Positions 27,652-39,164 of a DNA stretch of 64,000 nt are shown piece by piece. Origin of the DNA: Siphonodentalium dalli. Its lineage: Eukaryota > Mollusca > Scaphopoda > Gadilida > Siphonodentaliidae. The notes under the pieces are model-generated. The model did not search any database. It was not told the DNA's origin and was given only the letters and a program-made list of their open reading frames with translations. The position numbers were made by a program, and so were the translations under genes. The stretch is from the NCBI GenBank assembly GCA_032622095.1, contig CP136069.1, positions 103,072,278 to 103,136,277 of the forward strand, given 5' to 3'. The stretch's first letter is position 1. The number at the start of each line of letters is the position of its first letter.

Positions 27652-29380
27652 GGCCGGATTCGTCATCTCAGGTTTAAACCTCCGAGTTTAAACCTGGTTT
27701 AAACCTACATTGGCGGTCCAGCCAAACCGGGTCTAAGGGGGCGTTTTTGTCGTTCAGTTTCCAGCCAATTGACAACTCGAGTCGGTGATATGAGCAAGCA
27801 GTCAAACTACCCTCTTACCAATCGGTCAAAAAGACAAGCCGATATAATGGTTATTGACATGTCATAAATGATCACTTGCACGCTCAATGGATTTATTCAT
27901 TGAGAAATGAGTATCGCTCCTGGACCATTAATCCGATCTCTTTGTGGGTTTAAATCATCTGACAAAGGGCATGTCTATCAGCACGAGTTTCACGCACTGT
28001 TTATCACTTTGTTTGTGATAGAATTTCTACACGATGCTTTACCCGCAAAGACAAACTTTGGTGTATTTGCATTTATATCTGTATATATTAAAGTGTATAG
28101 GAGCTGTATGTCCGTTTGTCTGTTCGCAACTGGTATACAACTGATTTGAAAATAAGACAATTTAATTTGTTTAAAATGAAAAAAATTGTGTTGTTAAATT
28201 GAGTAAGGAGTTGTATCTAACAAGAAACAATATTAAAAATATATAGTAATAACTGTTTGTTTTAAATTTAATTAAATATTTTTTTAAATTAAAATGTTCA
28301 AATGATCAAAAGTGCGTAAATTTGACGCAGGCTCCTTTCGCACGAAGGGGCCGCAGGCCCCTCTCACGCCGAATAAAGTCTCCATAATCGAGTCAATACT
28401 GGACCAAGAGGTCAGTCAAGTAAAAGCAATTTGCTTATGTGTGCACACCAGAAGCGGCATCTGAACTGTTTGAAGTGGGCAACCATATTGCATGCGTTGC
28501 TTTTTTTTTCAATGTAATAAATTTTCCATCGTCCAGAAAATCAACAAGTTCCCAGGTTTTGAACTGGTGGAATATTATAGGAATCTACATCAAAATATGT
28601 TATCAAATTTGACTCGTATAGCAATATAAGTTTAGGATTGCAAACTATGTGCATAGCATATCTGGTCATGGAGTAGCATGGTTTTGGTGCAAAATTAAAA
28701 CGTTGAACCATTCAAATTAATTCGTAGAAACACCAGTATTTGTGATTGCCACAAGCCAAAAAAAAATAAATTAAATGAACATGTCCGTATCTGAGCAAAG
28801 CTAGTGTGCGAATGAATCAACTGTGACATGGTAACACCAGTCGGCAGCCGCCACTTAGACACGCCCCCACTCGAGATAATTTACAGCTCCACCCTTTGAT
28901 TGATTGTTGACAATTCTAAACCGCGATGAAGAAAAGACGGATTCGTCATCTCAAGTTTAGCCTTGGTAAAGCTGGTTTAGCTGGACCGCCGATTTAGATG
29001 GTTTAGTTGGCGGTTTAAGCTTATAAAACGCAAACAAAATATCGAAATTGACAAAAACTTATCCCCACATGCTTTATAGGTGTGAGTGCTTCTCGCTTAT
29101 AAATTTCCAATCAAAATATGGTCGCTGTCGTAATTATTGATTTTCGCAATCAATAAAATGAGGCGGTCCGCATTAGGAAAGTACGATTATTTATCTCGAA
29201 GATACAGAAACATTACTGCTACACCACCAGTCTGGCTAGACCAGGTTTAAACCAGAGATGACGAATGCGTCACTTAGACCTGCGGTCGCGGGTTTAAACC
29301 ACGGATTTTGCTGACTCACGGCGGTTTAAACCTAGAGGTTTACGTAGACCAGGTTTAAACCTGAGATGACGAATCGGGCC
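27652..29380. mobile_element. Non-autonomous TIR DNA transposon, possibly PIF/Harbinger-like
   Basis: The left terminus GGCCGGATTCGTC continues as 'atctcaggtttaaacct' and is matched over about 30 bp, with one mismatch, by the inverted right terminus ending at 29380. ATG at 27649-27651 and 29381-29383 flanks it as a possible 3-bp target-site duplication. A 3-bp duplication and GG-starting ends suit PIF/Harbinger, but no transposase is present and the ATG site is not the usual TWA. Extra 'attcgtcatctc' copies inside show nesting or terminal duplication. Confidence 0.65.
28939..29268. mobile_element. Nested MITE with the same terminal motif
   Basis: A second pair of inverted 'attcgtcatctc' termini lies inside the larger element, at 28939-28952 and 29255-29268, about 330 bp apart. 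'ggtttag/ctaaacc' words follow inward. It looks like a short relative inserted in, or derived from, the surrounding element. Confidence 0.55.
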
Positions 29381-29383
29381 ATG

Positions 29384-31621
29384 ATGTACACTGATTTAAT
29401 GTTTCCATTCGTTGTACAGTTCCGGGCCTATACTGACGAATAACACAGAATAGCATATACTATTAATATGACAGTAGCACATAAAACACAACAAACATAC
29501 ACGTTTTCGCCCTTGCACTTGCACCCTCACCCTAAAGATGGTCCATGCGCCGGCCTGTCCGAATGATAACGGGGATATTTTCAAGCAGAAACAATCAAAA
29601 TGCGAAGTATATCATCCTCATCTTTGACATCCCAAATCCGGTTTGGCGACATCTCATCGCAGGATCGATCCGCGGCTTTGACACATATATATATATTTCA
29701 CCTCACCCGGAAATGCCGTCTTCTGATTGTCCGAGAGCTATGTCAACAGAGAGCTATGTGGTGTAGTATTGTGCTGAATTTAGCCCCCACTGCACCAAAC
29801 TCGCATGCTAAAATCAATGAACAGATGAAACAATCTCGAGAGTCGAGAACATACATGTATATACAGAAATGTGTCTACCAATTTAAGCGTATCTGAATGA
29901 AATTAAAACATTAAAGTGTTTTGACAGGAACGACGTCAACTTGCGACTTGGCAACATTCGGTTCAATTCACATTGTGGTACAGTTTCGGGTTTTCGTGCA
30001 TTCAAACCTAAACCGAAATACTGCGCGATTCGGTTTTATGAAATATATTTCAACACATTATGTTTATTGAAAAGTGGATAATCGTATTTGTTCTCAGTAA
30101 AACGAGTAGTACTTTTTAAAATTTCTGTTAAAGTCTTATGAAGGATATTTGAACAGTCCAGGAATTGGTGTTTGTAGGATATACGGTTATGTAGTATGCA
30201 TGCTACAAATTCGAATTGTTCGGTGAAATATAATAAATAGAGCATTTTCTGTCATTAACTATAGGCTTCGCGTCGTGAACTATACACACCACGCCACAGG
30301 CACTATATCCCGCGTAGTAAACTACAAGCCATGCCCTATTTAATAAATATATTTGGTCAAAGAATCTATACCTTTATCTCTAAATATACACCACGCATGT
30401 GTCATGCGATAATTTATATTATTTGAATTGTATTAATTATATTACTCTGTATGCCAATATACGACAATGAGTTATACAATATATTAAAATTGAATTGAAT
30501 TGGCAACGAATTAGTTATTTCGTGGCCAAGAAATAAAAAAAAACCAGTTCCCTATGTCAAAACCAACCCCCGTATAAACCAGCCACCGTAGTGTATTAGC
30601 ATGTCTCCAGTTGAATAATATAAGACATATATAGTTGCAGCCATGCAAATGTTAATTTGACCCCTCTAGATTATATTCAGACATGGACTTGGGTGAAGGC
30701 GTGTGCAACCAAATCAAAAACATAACTAAGTGAGATTACATTTACGCCCCACTCCTCTGATTGAACTTTTGTAGCCAGTATATCAAGGTTTTCAACTGTT
30801 GAAAATTTGTAACCTGATGCCTGCTATCTTTGGAAAATTTCTAACTGATCCCTTTCAATACCAAAATTTGACGAAAACTTGGAAAATATTCGAAAAGTTG
30901 GTCTAAAACTAAATATTTCACACTACCAGAACAATTCCAACATATTTTCCGCCTGAAATTTCCAACTGATACATTTTGTGTCATGTATGGAATTTCCAAA
31001 TTATGAACATTTTGACCAAAGCTGTAGTATGACACTCCCACCCCCTGTCGTCCATATCTTCTTCATATCCGCGTCGAATTCAGAGACGAATGATAAAAAA
31101 CTACATAGATATGATCAACGCGCCGTATAGTATAATCAATTACTATGATACCAAATGAAATCAATCAATGTGGCTGCAATGAACTAATTGTTATACATTG
31201 TGCCCGACTCACTCGTTATTGCCACAACGCATATAACACCATGCGACATTGCATATTATGGAGTATAACGTTACTTTTGACAAATTGCTTGGGCATGTAT
31301 GCCAAAATGTATGATTTACCGGTGTCACACGTTTAAGATTTATTATGCATGCATGAGCAGCACTCGACCGGGGGAGGGGTGTTAGTAAAACAATTGCAGT
31401 AAGGTATGCCGTTTTTTTAGGGAATCTGGGAGTTTTGGAAACCCACCACCTGCAAGCCTTTAAAAAATTACACCTGCAACGCACATTTCACTAACTACTG
31501 AGTGCAGTATATATATATATATGCTCCCACGTGTAGAGCTCAGTCGCATGGGGAACGATTCTTAGCAGCAAAACAGCAGATATGTGATTTCTACATTTAT
31601 CGATTGAGATGAAAATCGGGA
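29384..31621. other. No gene recognised
   Basis: AT-rich sequence with several frames of 60-98 codons that show no family motif. No element ends are recognised apart from a short TA tract near 31510. Confidence 0.45.
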
Positions 31622-31954
31622 CCGAGGTATGCATTTGACTGTTTCAGACGTCTTGGCGATATCTCGGACACCAATGGTAATTTATCTTTACGTTGAAACT
31701 TGATAATTAATGAGCGTGTGTATATGAGGCGCGTTTATATACTTGAGTGGAATTCAAATCGGGTTAAACTGGCGGATTTTTACGGACGAAATTTGATGCA
31801 TAGGGTATCTCGGTGTCCGCTGGGCCGATTTCCCGGTATCCGCTGGGCCGATTTTCACCATTTTTGGGGTGTTGGTGTTTGACCCCACCTGACCTTGACC
31901 TTCAAAATGGTCAATTCAAGGTCAAAGCCCGGACGAAGTCGGGTCACCTTCTAA
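31622..31954 (+). mobile_element. Helitron-like element, 5'-truncated (family H1)
   Basis: Plus-strand copy sharing 'gtttcagacgtcttggcga', the duplicated 'ctgggccgattt' phrase and the 'ttgaccttcaaaatggtca' segment with the minus-strand copies at 25012 and 37561. It ends 'gaagtcgggtcaccttctaa' at 31954, so the terminal tetramer is CTAA, still within CTRR. The 5' TC-end is missing. Confidence 0.6.
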
Positions 31955-31990
31955 TATATATATATATCTATATATATATATATATATATG
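31955..31990. repeat. TA microsatellite
   Basis: TA-rich tract directly after the Helitron-like 3' end and before the foldback element. Confidence 0.9.
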
Positions 31991-32002
31991 GCTGCTTTCA
32001 GC

Positions 32003-32780
32003 ATTAGGCAGACATGACCATATTACCATCATTAGGCAGACATATACAAAAAACTTTTAAACCGCTCAATTTTAAACACGCTTTCTCTAGTTTTGTTCTA
32101 AATGTGACCACCAAGCTGTGATCAATTGGAATTTGTGATTCCTCAAGTAATATGAAATATACAAATTCTCAGGTCTGCCTAATTCTAAGAGGACCATCAT
32201 TAGGCAGACTGTGACATTATGCAGACCAAATCCGGTCTGCCTATTTTTTACATGTCAGTCACAACTAGTTATCTGGTGCTTTAATTGTTAACACCTCTCC
32301 TTGTTCTACCGATTTAGGTTGTCTTTTGTCTATAAAAGGATGGGATTGAAAAAAAAAAATTGTTAAAGGCATTTCAGCCCCGTTAGTTTTGAGACATGTA
32401 TATTCTGTCGATATATAATTTCATCATTGTGTGGTCGAAACATCCACAGCGGTCTTGAAAAATAAACTTTTCTGGTTTTTGCATTTTTATGTATAGGATG
32501 CAGCAGAAAAGAAGATAACAGCTCAAATGTCATTAAAACATCGAAAAATCTGGTGTATACATCGAAATTAAGTACAAATTTCGGGATTGAAAAAATACCG
32601 CACAATGATGAAACTGTATATCGATCGAATATACATGTCTCAAAATTATCGGGGCGGAAATGCCCTTAACAACATTTTTTTCAATCCCATCATTTTATAA
32701 ACAAAAGACAACCTAAATCCGTTGAACAAGGAGAGGTGTTAACAATTAAATCGCAATATAACTAGTTGTGACAGGATTGC
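32003..32780. mobile_element. Foldback/MITE element, copy A (right side truncated)
   Basis: It begins with 'attaggcagacatgacc' and repeats 'catcattaggcagac' several times. It contains a long inverted repeat: the left arm 'tagttatctggtgct...caaaattg' (about 32225-32440) pairs with the reverse-complementary stretch at about 32600-32765. The right outer portion is missing and replaced by a TA tract. The second copy at 38336-39161 preserves that portion instead. No protein is encoded. Confidence 0.65.
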
Positions 32781-32781
32781 A

Positions 32782-32829
<48 letters not shown>

Positions 32830-32855
32830 CTATATATATATATATATATATATAT
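32781..32855. repeat. (TA)n microsatellite
   Basis: TA dinucleotide tract with one 'agct' interruption, between the foldback element and the PLE. Confidence 0.95.
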
Positions 32856-33009
32856 ATTGTCCAAGAATAACATAAGACATGTCTATAGAAAATTAATTAA
32901 TTAAAATAAAATGTCTATAGGCCTTTCGTGGCATTGCCACTTTTCAATAGACGATAAATTGAATTATGACGTCATAGTGTCAAGGGAGATAACTCAGCTT
33001 CACACAACG

Positions 33010-33790
33010 TCATTTCCTGGGGGCATTTAGCTTGCTTCGGAAGTGATCAATGTAGAAATCTTCCTTCCGGGTTCGGCGTATTCTGTTTGCTGAGAACAGT
33101 TTTTGGAATGGGAAGATCGAATATTCATTCTTTCCACATTCATCCAAATGTTCACTCAGTGCAATTTTGCGATATTCTGGTTGCTTTATCTGTTGTCTAT
33201 GGATCCGCGTTCTTTCTCGTAATTTATTGCCTGTTTCTCCGATATAACTTTCCGAACATCCATGACAGACAATACAATATATAATATCTTCCGAGTTACA
33301 GTCCATAGATATATTCGGATAGATTGTCATTCCATTTTTTAATGTCAGTGACCCTCCAGTGTGAAGATAATTGCACGTGTCACACCGTTTGTCACCACAT
33401 TTACTGACTATGTGATTTGGAATCCCATCAGTTGTGAACTTTGCTTTGGTCAATATTTTTTTCAGATTTTTCGGTTGGCGTTTGCTAGGTAGAATGTCAT
33501 CTGATTTTATTATAGAATTCATTTTTTCCACTTTTCTGTATGATGGGGAAGAGCTGTTTTGCAACTGTAGCCATATTAGGATGGTGAGGATTATGTGTGG
33601 AAATAATCGGAATTGGGTCTGGCTTTGGTTCTGGTGACCTCTCTGCGCGTAGCTCCGCGATTGGAATGGCTCTAGCGCGTTTTATGCCATCCTGTATTAG
33701 TTTCTGCGTATAGTTTTTTTTTTTTAAACAAAACATTTAGTTCAGAGAGTCTGTGATCACGTTGCTTGTTTTGGCTGACAATTGTGCATA
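33010..33790 (-). pseudogene. PLE linker plus GIY-YIG endonuclease domain, inverted copy
   Basis: The longest open part is 184 codons (33010-33564). It carries the linker 'SDDILPSKRQPKNLKKIL', a cysteine cluster KCGDKRCDTCNYLHTGG, then the GIY-YIG nuclease: 'IIYCIVCHGCSESYIGET', 'RERTRIHRQQI' and the terminal 'RKEDFYIDHF'. The nuclease domain is complete and intact here, unlike in the plus-strand copy. Upstream, the frame continues after one shift near 33530 (HHPNMATVAKQLFPIIQKS) and another shift in a poly-T/A run near 33715. There is no reverse transcriptase on this strand, so it cannot act alone. The role is known for the PLE family: target nicking for retrotransposition. Confidence 0.85.
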
Positions 33791-33814
33791 CACGTCTTGC
33801 AAGACAGTAAGGAA

Positions 33815-36146
33815 CAAGTAGCTAGCGTCGACCACAAAACGGACAAAACAATAGAGCAAACCGTTTTTATGACAAGGCTACTCTCAGGTCACAAGGATCA
33901 AACAAAACAGAATGTATCAAGCAAAGAACCAATATGCGGCATACATATAGATCCTAAAATAATAAACCTATCAAACAGAACACTGACTGAAGTCGAAATT
34001 AAGGTTCTTGAACGTGGCTTAAAATTCACCCCAACACCAAAGAAAGATACAAGAGAATTTGAAACAGATGTCTTGGAATTTGGTAGAAAATTACGACTTA
34101 TTGAATACCATAATGGAAAGGAATTCACATCAGATGGATCATAAGTTCGTAATAAATCAAACAGAACACCGTCAAAAGGACGTGACCCCCATCTAGATGG
34201 GTACATAGAAACATTGGCTAAAATTCCCCCTACGGAAATAACTGTGAAGCAAAATATCTCAAAAAGAGAAAACGATGCTTTAAAATGCTTACAACAGGAC
34301 AAAACCATCATAATCAAGGAGGCGGATAAAGGGGGAGCCATAGTCATCATGAACACAATATATTATCAACATCTAATAGAAGAATTACTCCAAAACAAAG
34401 AATTCTACGTAGAAAATAATGAAAATATCGACAAACGAACGATTAAAAAAATAAAGAATCTTCTAAGAACATTTCCAAATTGTACAACAGAAAAAGAAAG
34501 AGACTATCTCATAAAATTTGAATACCACAGCAGTATCATATACGGTCTTCCAAAAATACACAAGAGTAAACAAATACAAGAAGCCATCAAACTTCAGAAC
34601 AACTCCTATGTCAAAATGGAAGAACCGACAGATCTCAAATTACGACCCATAATCGCTGGGTCATCGTGCCCAACAAATCGTTTGAGTAACTTTGTAGAAA
34701 TTATCCTCAAACCCCTCGGTGGAAAATTACCGAGCTTCCTCAGAGATGACATGGACTTTATCCGTAAATTACCACGTGAAATAAAAGAAGGGTCGAAACT
34801 AGTGAGCTGTGATGTTACAAATTTATATTCATTCACTTGGAAAGGACGCACTTATAATTTGGATGAAGGAACATAATGACATACTGGACCATCGCTTCAG
34901 TGAGGATTTTATTCTAAACGCAGTGAACATCGTTTTAGAAAATAATAATTTTTTCTTTGATGAGCGATATTTCCTCCAAGTTAAAGGTACTGCTATGGGT
35001 ACAAAAATGGCCCCAACCTACTCAAATTTAGTGATGGGATATCTCGAACACCAACTGTATATACACACAAAGGAAACTTTCCCGACTAACATCAGTGACC
35101 ATATTATCCACACCTGGAAAAGATATCTGGATGACTGCTTTATTATTTGGGAAGAATCTGAACTTTTGAATTCACTTCATCCATCAATCAAATTCACATC
35201 AGAACGGGGCCGTGAGAAATTGCCCTATCTAGATGTACTTGTTTTGGCTGACAAAAACAAATTACAAACGGATATATTCTACAAAATAACAGATACACAT
35301 CAATATCTAGACTTCCGTTCGTGTCACCCGTCGCATACTAAGCGCAACATTCCTTACTGTCTTGCAAGACGTGTATGCACAATTGTCAGCCAAAACAAGC
35401 AACGTGATCACAGACTCTCTGAACTAAATGTTTTCTAAAAAAAAAAAAACTATACGCAGAAACTAATACAGGATGGCATAAAACGCGCTAGAGCCATTCC
35501 AATCGCGGAGCTACGCGCAGAGAGGTCACCAGAACCAAAGCCAGACCCAATTCCGATGATTTCCACACACAACGCTCACCATCCTAATATAGCTACAGTT
35601 GCAAAACAGCTCTTCCCCATCATACAGAAAAGTGAAAAAATGAATTCTATAATAAAATCAGATGACATTCTACCTAGCAAATGCGAACCGAAAAATCTGA
35701 AAAAAATATTGACCAAAGCAAAGTTCACAACTGATGGGATTCCAAATCACATAGTCAGTAAATGTGGTGACAAACGGTGTGGCACATGCAATTACCTTCA
35801 CACTGGAGGGTCACTGACATTAAAAATGGAATGACAATCTATCCGAATATATCTATGGACTGTAACTCGGAAGATATTATATATTGTCTGTCATGGATGT
35901 TCGGAAAGTTATATCGGAGAAACAGGCAATAAATTACGAGAAAGAACGCGGATCCATAGACAACAGATAAAGCAACCAGAATATCGCAAAATTGCACTGA
36001 GTGAACATTTGGATGAATGTGGAAGGAATGAATATTCGATCTACCCATTCCAAAAACTGTTCTCAGCAAACAGAATACGCCGAACCCGGAAGGAAGATTT
36101 CTACATTGATCACTTCCGAAGCAAGCTAAATGCGCCCAGGAAATGA
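33815..36146 (+). pseudogene. Penelope-like reverse transcriptase/GIY-YIG polyprotein, multiply disrupted
   Basis: Domain order follows Penelope-like elements. The N-terminal 'NLSNRTLTEVEIKVLERGL' region comes first (about 33960-34060). The RT core follows: LRPIIAGSSCPTNRLSNF near 34640, motif A DVTNLYS near 34810, motif B GTAMGTKMAPTYSN near 34990, catalytic YLDDC near 35130 and LPYLDVLV near 35220. The cysteine cluster and GIY-YIG nuclease end at a TGA at 36144-36146. Disruptions seen are an in-frame TAA at 34142-34144, a frameshift just after motif A (about 34833), one in the poly-A run at 35439-35450, a single-base loss near 35823, and a few-base loss near 35880 relative to the inverted copy. 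The N-terminus is cut at the junction with the inverted arm. Confidence 0.88.
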
Positions 36147-36370
36147 CGTTGTGTGAAGCTGAGTTATCTCCCATGACACTATGACGTCATAATTCAATTT
36201 ATCGTCTATTGAAAAGTGGCAATGCCACGAAAGGCCTATAGACATTTTATTTAAATTAATTAATTTTCTATAGACATGTCTTATGTTATTCTTGGACAAT
36301 ATATAATACTGTGCACACGTTACTTTAAACTGTGAAGAAAAAAAAAAAAAATATATATATATATATATAT

Positions 36371-36806
36371 TCTCATATATATTTTGAAGACCTCTGTCTG
36401 TATGTATGTTTGTTTGTTTGTTTGTTTGTTTGTCTGTCTGTCTGTCATTTATACAAATCTACGATTCTCGACCGATCGGGACGAAACTTGGTACGTGTGT
36501 GGAGTTTGACCAGGCGGTGAACGTTGTCGTATTGGCGAGTCCGTGCGGCGCCCGCTTCGCGCATGCGCAGACGAGATCTCGGAAACGGGTGGAGCTATCG
36601 ACTTGAAATTTGCTATGTGAATGTATCTTGCCCCGGATACGAATTTTATCGGGTCGCCGAGCCCGTGCGACGCCAGCTTCGCGCATGCGCAGACCAGATC
36701 TCGGAAACGGGTAGAGCTATCGACTTGAAATCGTCGGGCTGGGTAGAGCTATCGACTTGAAATTTGGTTTTTGAATAGCCCGGACAACGTCGGGCTCATC
36801 GGCTAG
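36371..36806 (+). mobile_element. Non-autonomous Helitron-like element (H1-related)
   Basis: It starts TCTCATATATATTTTG, followed by TTTG and TCTG microsatellites. The body contains a duplicated module ('cgcatgcgcaga', 'ctcggaaacgggt', 'gctatcgacttgaa') and ends with an 8-bp bulged hairpin (AGCCC...GGGCT plus GAC/GTC) eight bases before CTAG at 36803-36806. The next element begins at the following base. No protein is encoded. Confidence 0.65.
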
Positions 36807-37532
36807 TCTATTATATATTTTTGGAAGATCTGTCTGTGTGTGTGGTGTGTGTGTGTGTGTGTTCGCGATGAACTCGAAAACGGCCGACCCGATTTCGATG
36901 AAACTTCGTATGTGAGGTTACTATCGGTCGGGAAGTGGCATAGGCATATTAATTTTCAGATCCGAGGTCAACTTTTCACGTGCCGAGGTCAAATCTGTTT
37001 TTACGCCGTTTTGCGCTAATATATTTCAGTTCGGTGCTCACAAATCGATTCGATATAGCGCGAATAATAAATTGCCAGTCATATAATTTGCACGGTTATA
37101 ATCTGTGGCGCTTCCTCTTTCCAATGATGTATCACACGCCTGTGTACGTTTAAAGTTTCTACCTTAATTATCGGGAAGAACGCAGGACCATGCCTCGCTC
37201 ATCGAAAAACATTCTGTAAATATATTACGCCGTCAACAGATCGTGACGTGATCGCGTTTAACTCTTATCCGGCCGATGTCGCGTTAACTCATCACCGGCC
37301 GAGGTATCCGCAAATGACATTGGGCAATATATATATCTCGGAAACGGGTGGAGCTATCGACTTGAAATTTGGTATGTGAATGTATCTTGCCCCGGATACG
37401 AATTTTATCGGGTCGCCGAGCCCGTGCGACGCCAACTTCGCGCATGCGCAGACCAGATCTCGGAAACGGGTGGAGCTATCGACTTGAAATTTGGTTTTTG
37501 AATAGCCCGGACGAAGTCGGGTCACCTTCTAG
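36807..37532 (+). mobile_element. Non-autonomous Helitron-like element (family H1)
   Basis: It begins TCTATTATATATTTTT directly after the CTAG of the preceding element and carries a GTGT microsatellite. Its 5' half matches the element at 37561-38328, while its 3' half matches the 36371 element, so it is a chimera of the two subfamilies. It ends with the 'ggacgaagtcggg' hairpin and CTAG at 37529-37532. Confidence 0.65.
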
Positions 37533-37560
37533 TATATATATATATATATATATATATATA
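37533..37560. repeat. (TA)14 spacer
   Basis: A 28-bp pure TA tract separates two oppositely oriented Helitron-like 3' ends. Confidence 0.97.
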
Positions 37561-38328
37561 CTAGAAGGTGACCCGACTTCGTCCGGGCTTTGACCTTGAA
37601 TTGACCATTTTGAAGGTCAAGGTCAGGTGGGATCAAACACCAACACCCCAAAAATGGTGGAAATCGGCCCAGCGGATACCGGGAAATCGTCCAGCGGATA
37701 CCGAGATACCCTATGCATCAAATTTCGTCCGTAAAAATCCGCCAGTTTAACCCGATTTGATTTCCACTCAAGTATATAAACGCGCCTCATATACACACGC
37801 TCATTAATTATCAACTTTCAACGTAAAGATAAATTACCATCGGTGCCCGAGATATCGCCAAGACGTCTGAAACAGCCAAATGCATCGGTCGGTTAAGCGT
37901 TAACGTGATCTAACGTTATGACCTCTAACGACGTCCTGATGGAAGATAGTACCACTTCTTCTTGATAATTGAGGCAGATAACTAAAACGGATACATACGC
38001 ATTATATATCGTTGGAAAGAGGAAACACGAAAGATTCTCACAGTGTCATTATTATGACTGACATTTCATTATTCGCGCTGTTTCGAATCGATTTGTAAGC
38101 ACCGAACTCAAATGAAAGTCCCGTAACACAGCGTAAAAACAGATTTGACCTCGGTACGTGAAAAGTTGACATCGGATCTGAAAATTAATATGCCTATGCC
38201 ACTTCCCCACCGATAGTACCCTCACATACGAAGTTTCATCGAAATCGGGTCGGCCGTTTTCGAGTTCATCGCGAACACACAGACAGACACACCACACACA
38301 GACAGATCTTCCAAAAATATATAATAGA
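37561..38328 (-). mobile_element. Non-autonomous Helitron-like element (family H1)
   Basis: Minus orientation: 5' TCTATTATATATTTTT at 38328, GTGT/TCTG microsatellite, 'ctcgaaaacggcc' and 'gatgaaacttcgtatgtgag', then the 'gatatcgccaagacg' region shared with 25012 and 31622. The 3' hairpin and CTAG are at 37561-37564. It is 768 bp with both ends present and is the best full-length reference for family H1 in this window. No protein is encoded. Confidence 0.7.
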
Positions 38329-38335
38329 TAGCTAT

Positions 38336-39161
38336 GTAGAGTAAGCATTAGGAGGACCATTGACCATCATTAGGCAGACTGCGACTTTATGCAGACGAAA
38401 TCCTGTCTGCCTAATTTTTGCATGTCATTCACAACTAGTTATCTTGCGCTTTAATTGTTAACACCTCTCCTTGTTCAAGCGATTTAGGTTGTCTTTTGTC
38501 TATAAAATGATGGGATTAAAAAAAATTGTTGTTAAGGGCATTTCCGCCCCGATAATTTTGAGACACGTATATTCGATCGATATATAGTTTCATCATTGTG
38601 CGGTCTTTTTTTAATCCCGAAATTTGTACTCAATTTCGATGTATACACCAGATTTCTCGATGTTTTAATGACATTTGGCCAGCTATCTTCTTTTTTGCTG
38701 CATCCTATACATACAAAACGCAAAACCAGAAAAGTAGATTTTTTCAAGACCGCTGTGGATGTTTCGACCGCACAATCATGAAACTATATATATCGACAGA
38801 ATATACAAGTCTCAAAATTATCGGGGCTGAAATACCCTTAAAAAAAATCGGTCGAACAAGGAGAGGTGTTAACAATTAAAACACCAGATAACTAGTTGTG
38901 ACTGGTATGCAAAAAATAGGCACACCGGATTTGGTCTGCATAATGTCGCAGTCTGCCTAATGATGATCAATGGTCCTCCTAATATTAGGCAGACCTGAGA
39001 ATTTGTATATTTCATATTACTTGAGGAATCACAAATTCCCATTGATCATATCTTGGTGGTCACATTTATAACAACACTAGAGAAAGAGTTTTTAAAATTG
39101 AGCAGTTTTAAAGTTTTTTGTATATGTCTGCCTAATGATGGTATTAGGGTCATGTCTGCCT
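38336..39161. mobile_element. Foldback/MITE element, copy B
   Basis: The left arm (about 38349-38600) is matched inverted by about 38700-38983. Paired landmarks are 'attaggaggaccattga', 'aactagttat' and 'acacctctccttgttc'. Outside the right arm, 'attaggcagacctgag' through 'catgtctgcctt' corresponds to the inverted outer part of copy A at 32003-32200. The left outer part is missing next to the Helitron-like element at 38328. The two copies together describe a symmetrical element with nested inverted repeats. Confidence 0.7.
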
Positions 39162-39164
39162 TAT

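Larger units (their letters stand above)
32856..36300 (+). mobile_element. Penelope-like retroelement with inverted 3'-end copy at its 5' side
   Basis: The right part, 35350-36300, reappears inverted at 32856-33814, so the element is bounded by ~950-bp inverted arms with the remaining 5' and reverse-transcriptase part (33815-35349) between them. Each arm includes the GIY-YIG end of the ORF plus ~150 bp of 3' non-coding DNA. That non-coding part contains a 'gtggcaatgccac' hairpin nested between 'gtctat' and 'atagac'. Inverted partial copies are a known feature of Penelope-like elements. Both coding copies have frameshifts, so neither is autonomous as it stands. Confidence 0.85.

Noticed and set aside
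29433..29470. CTGACGA match to a hammerhead core strand
   Set aside because: No suitably placed stem and GAAA follow, so a chance match is likely.
36200..36240. Hammerhead ribozyme in the PLE 3' region
   Set aside because: A GAAA next to a hairpin is present, but the CUGANGA strand and a three-way junction are not, so only a hairpin is supported.
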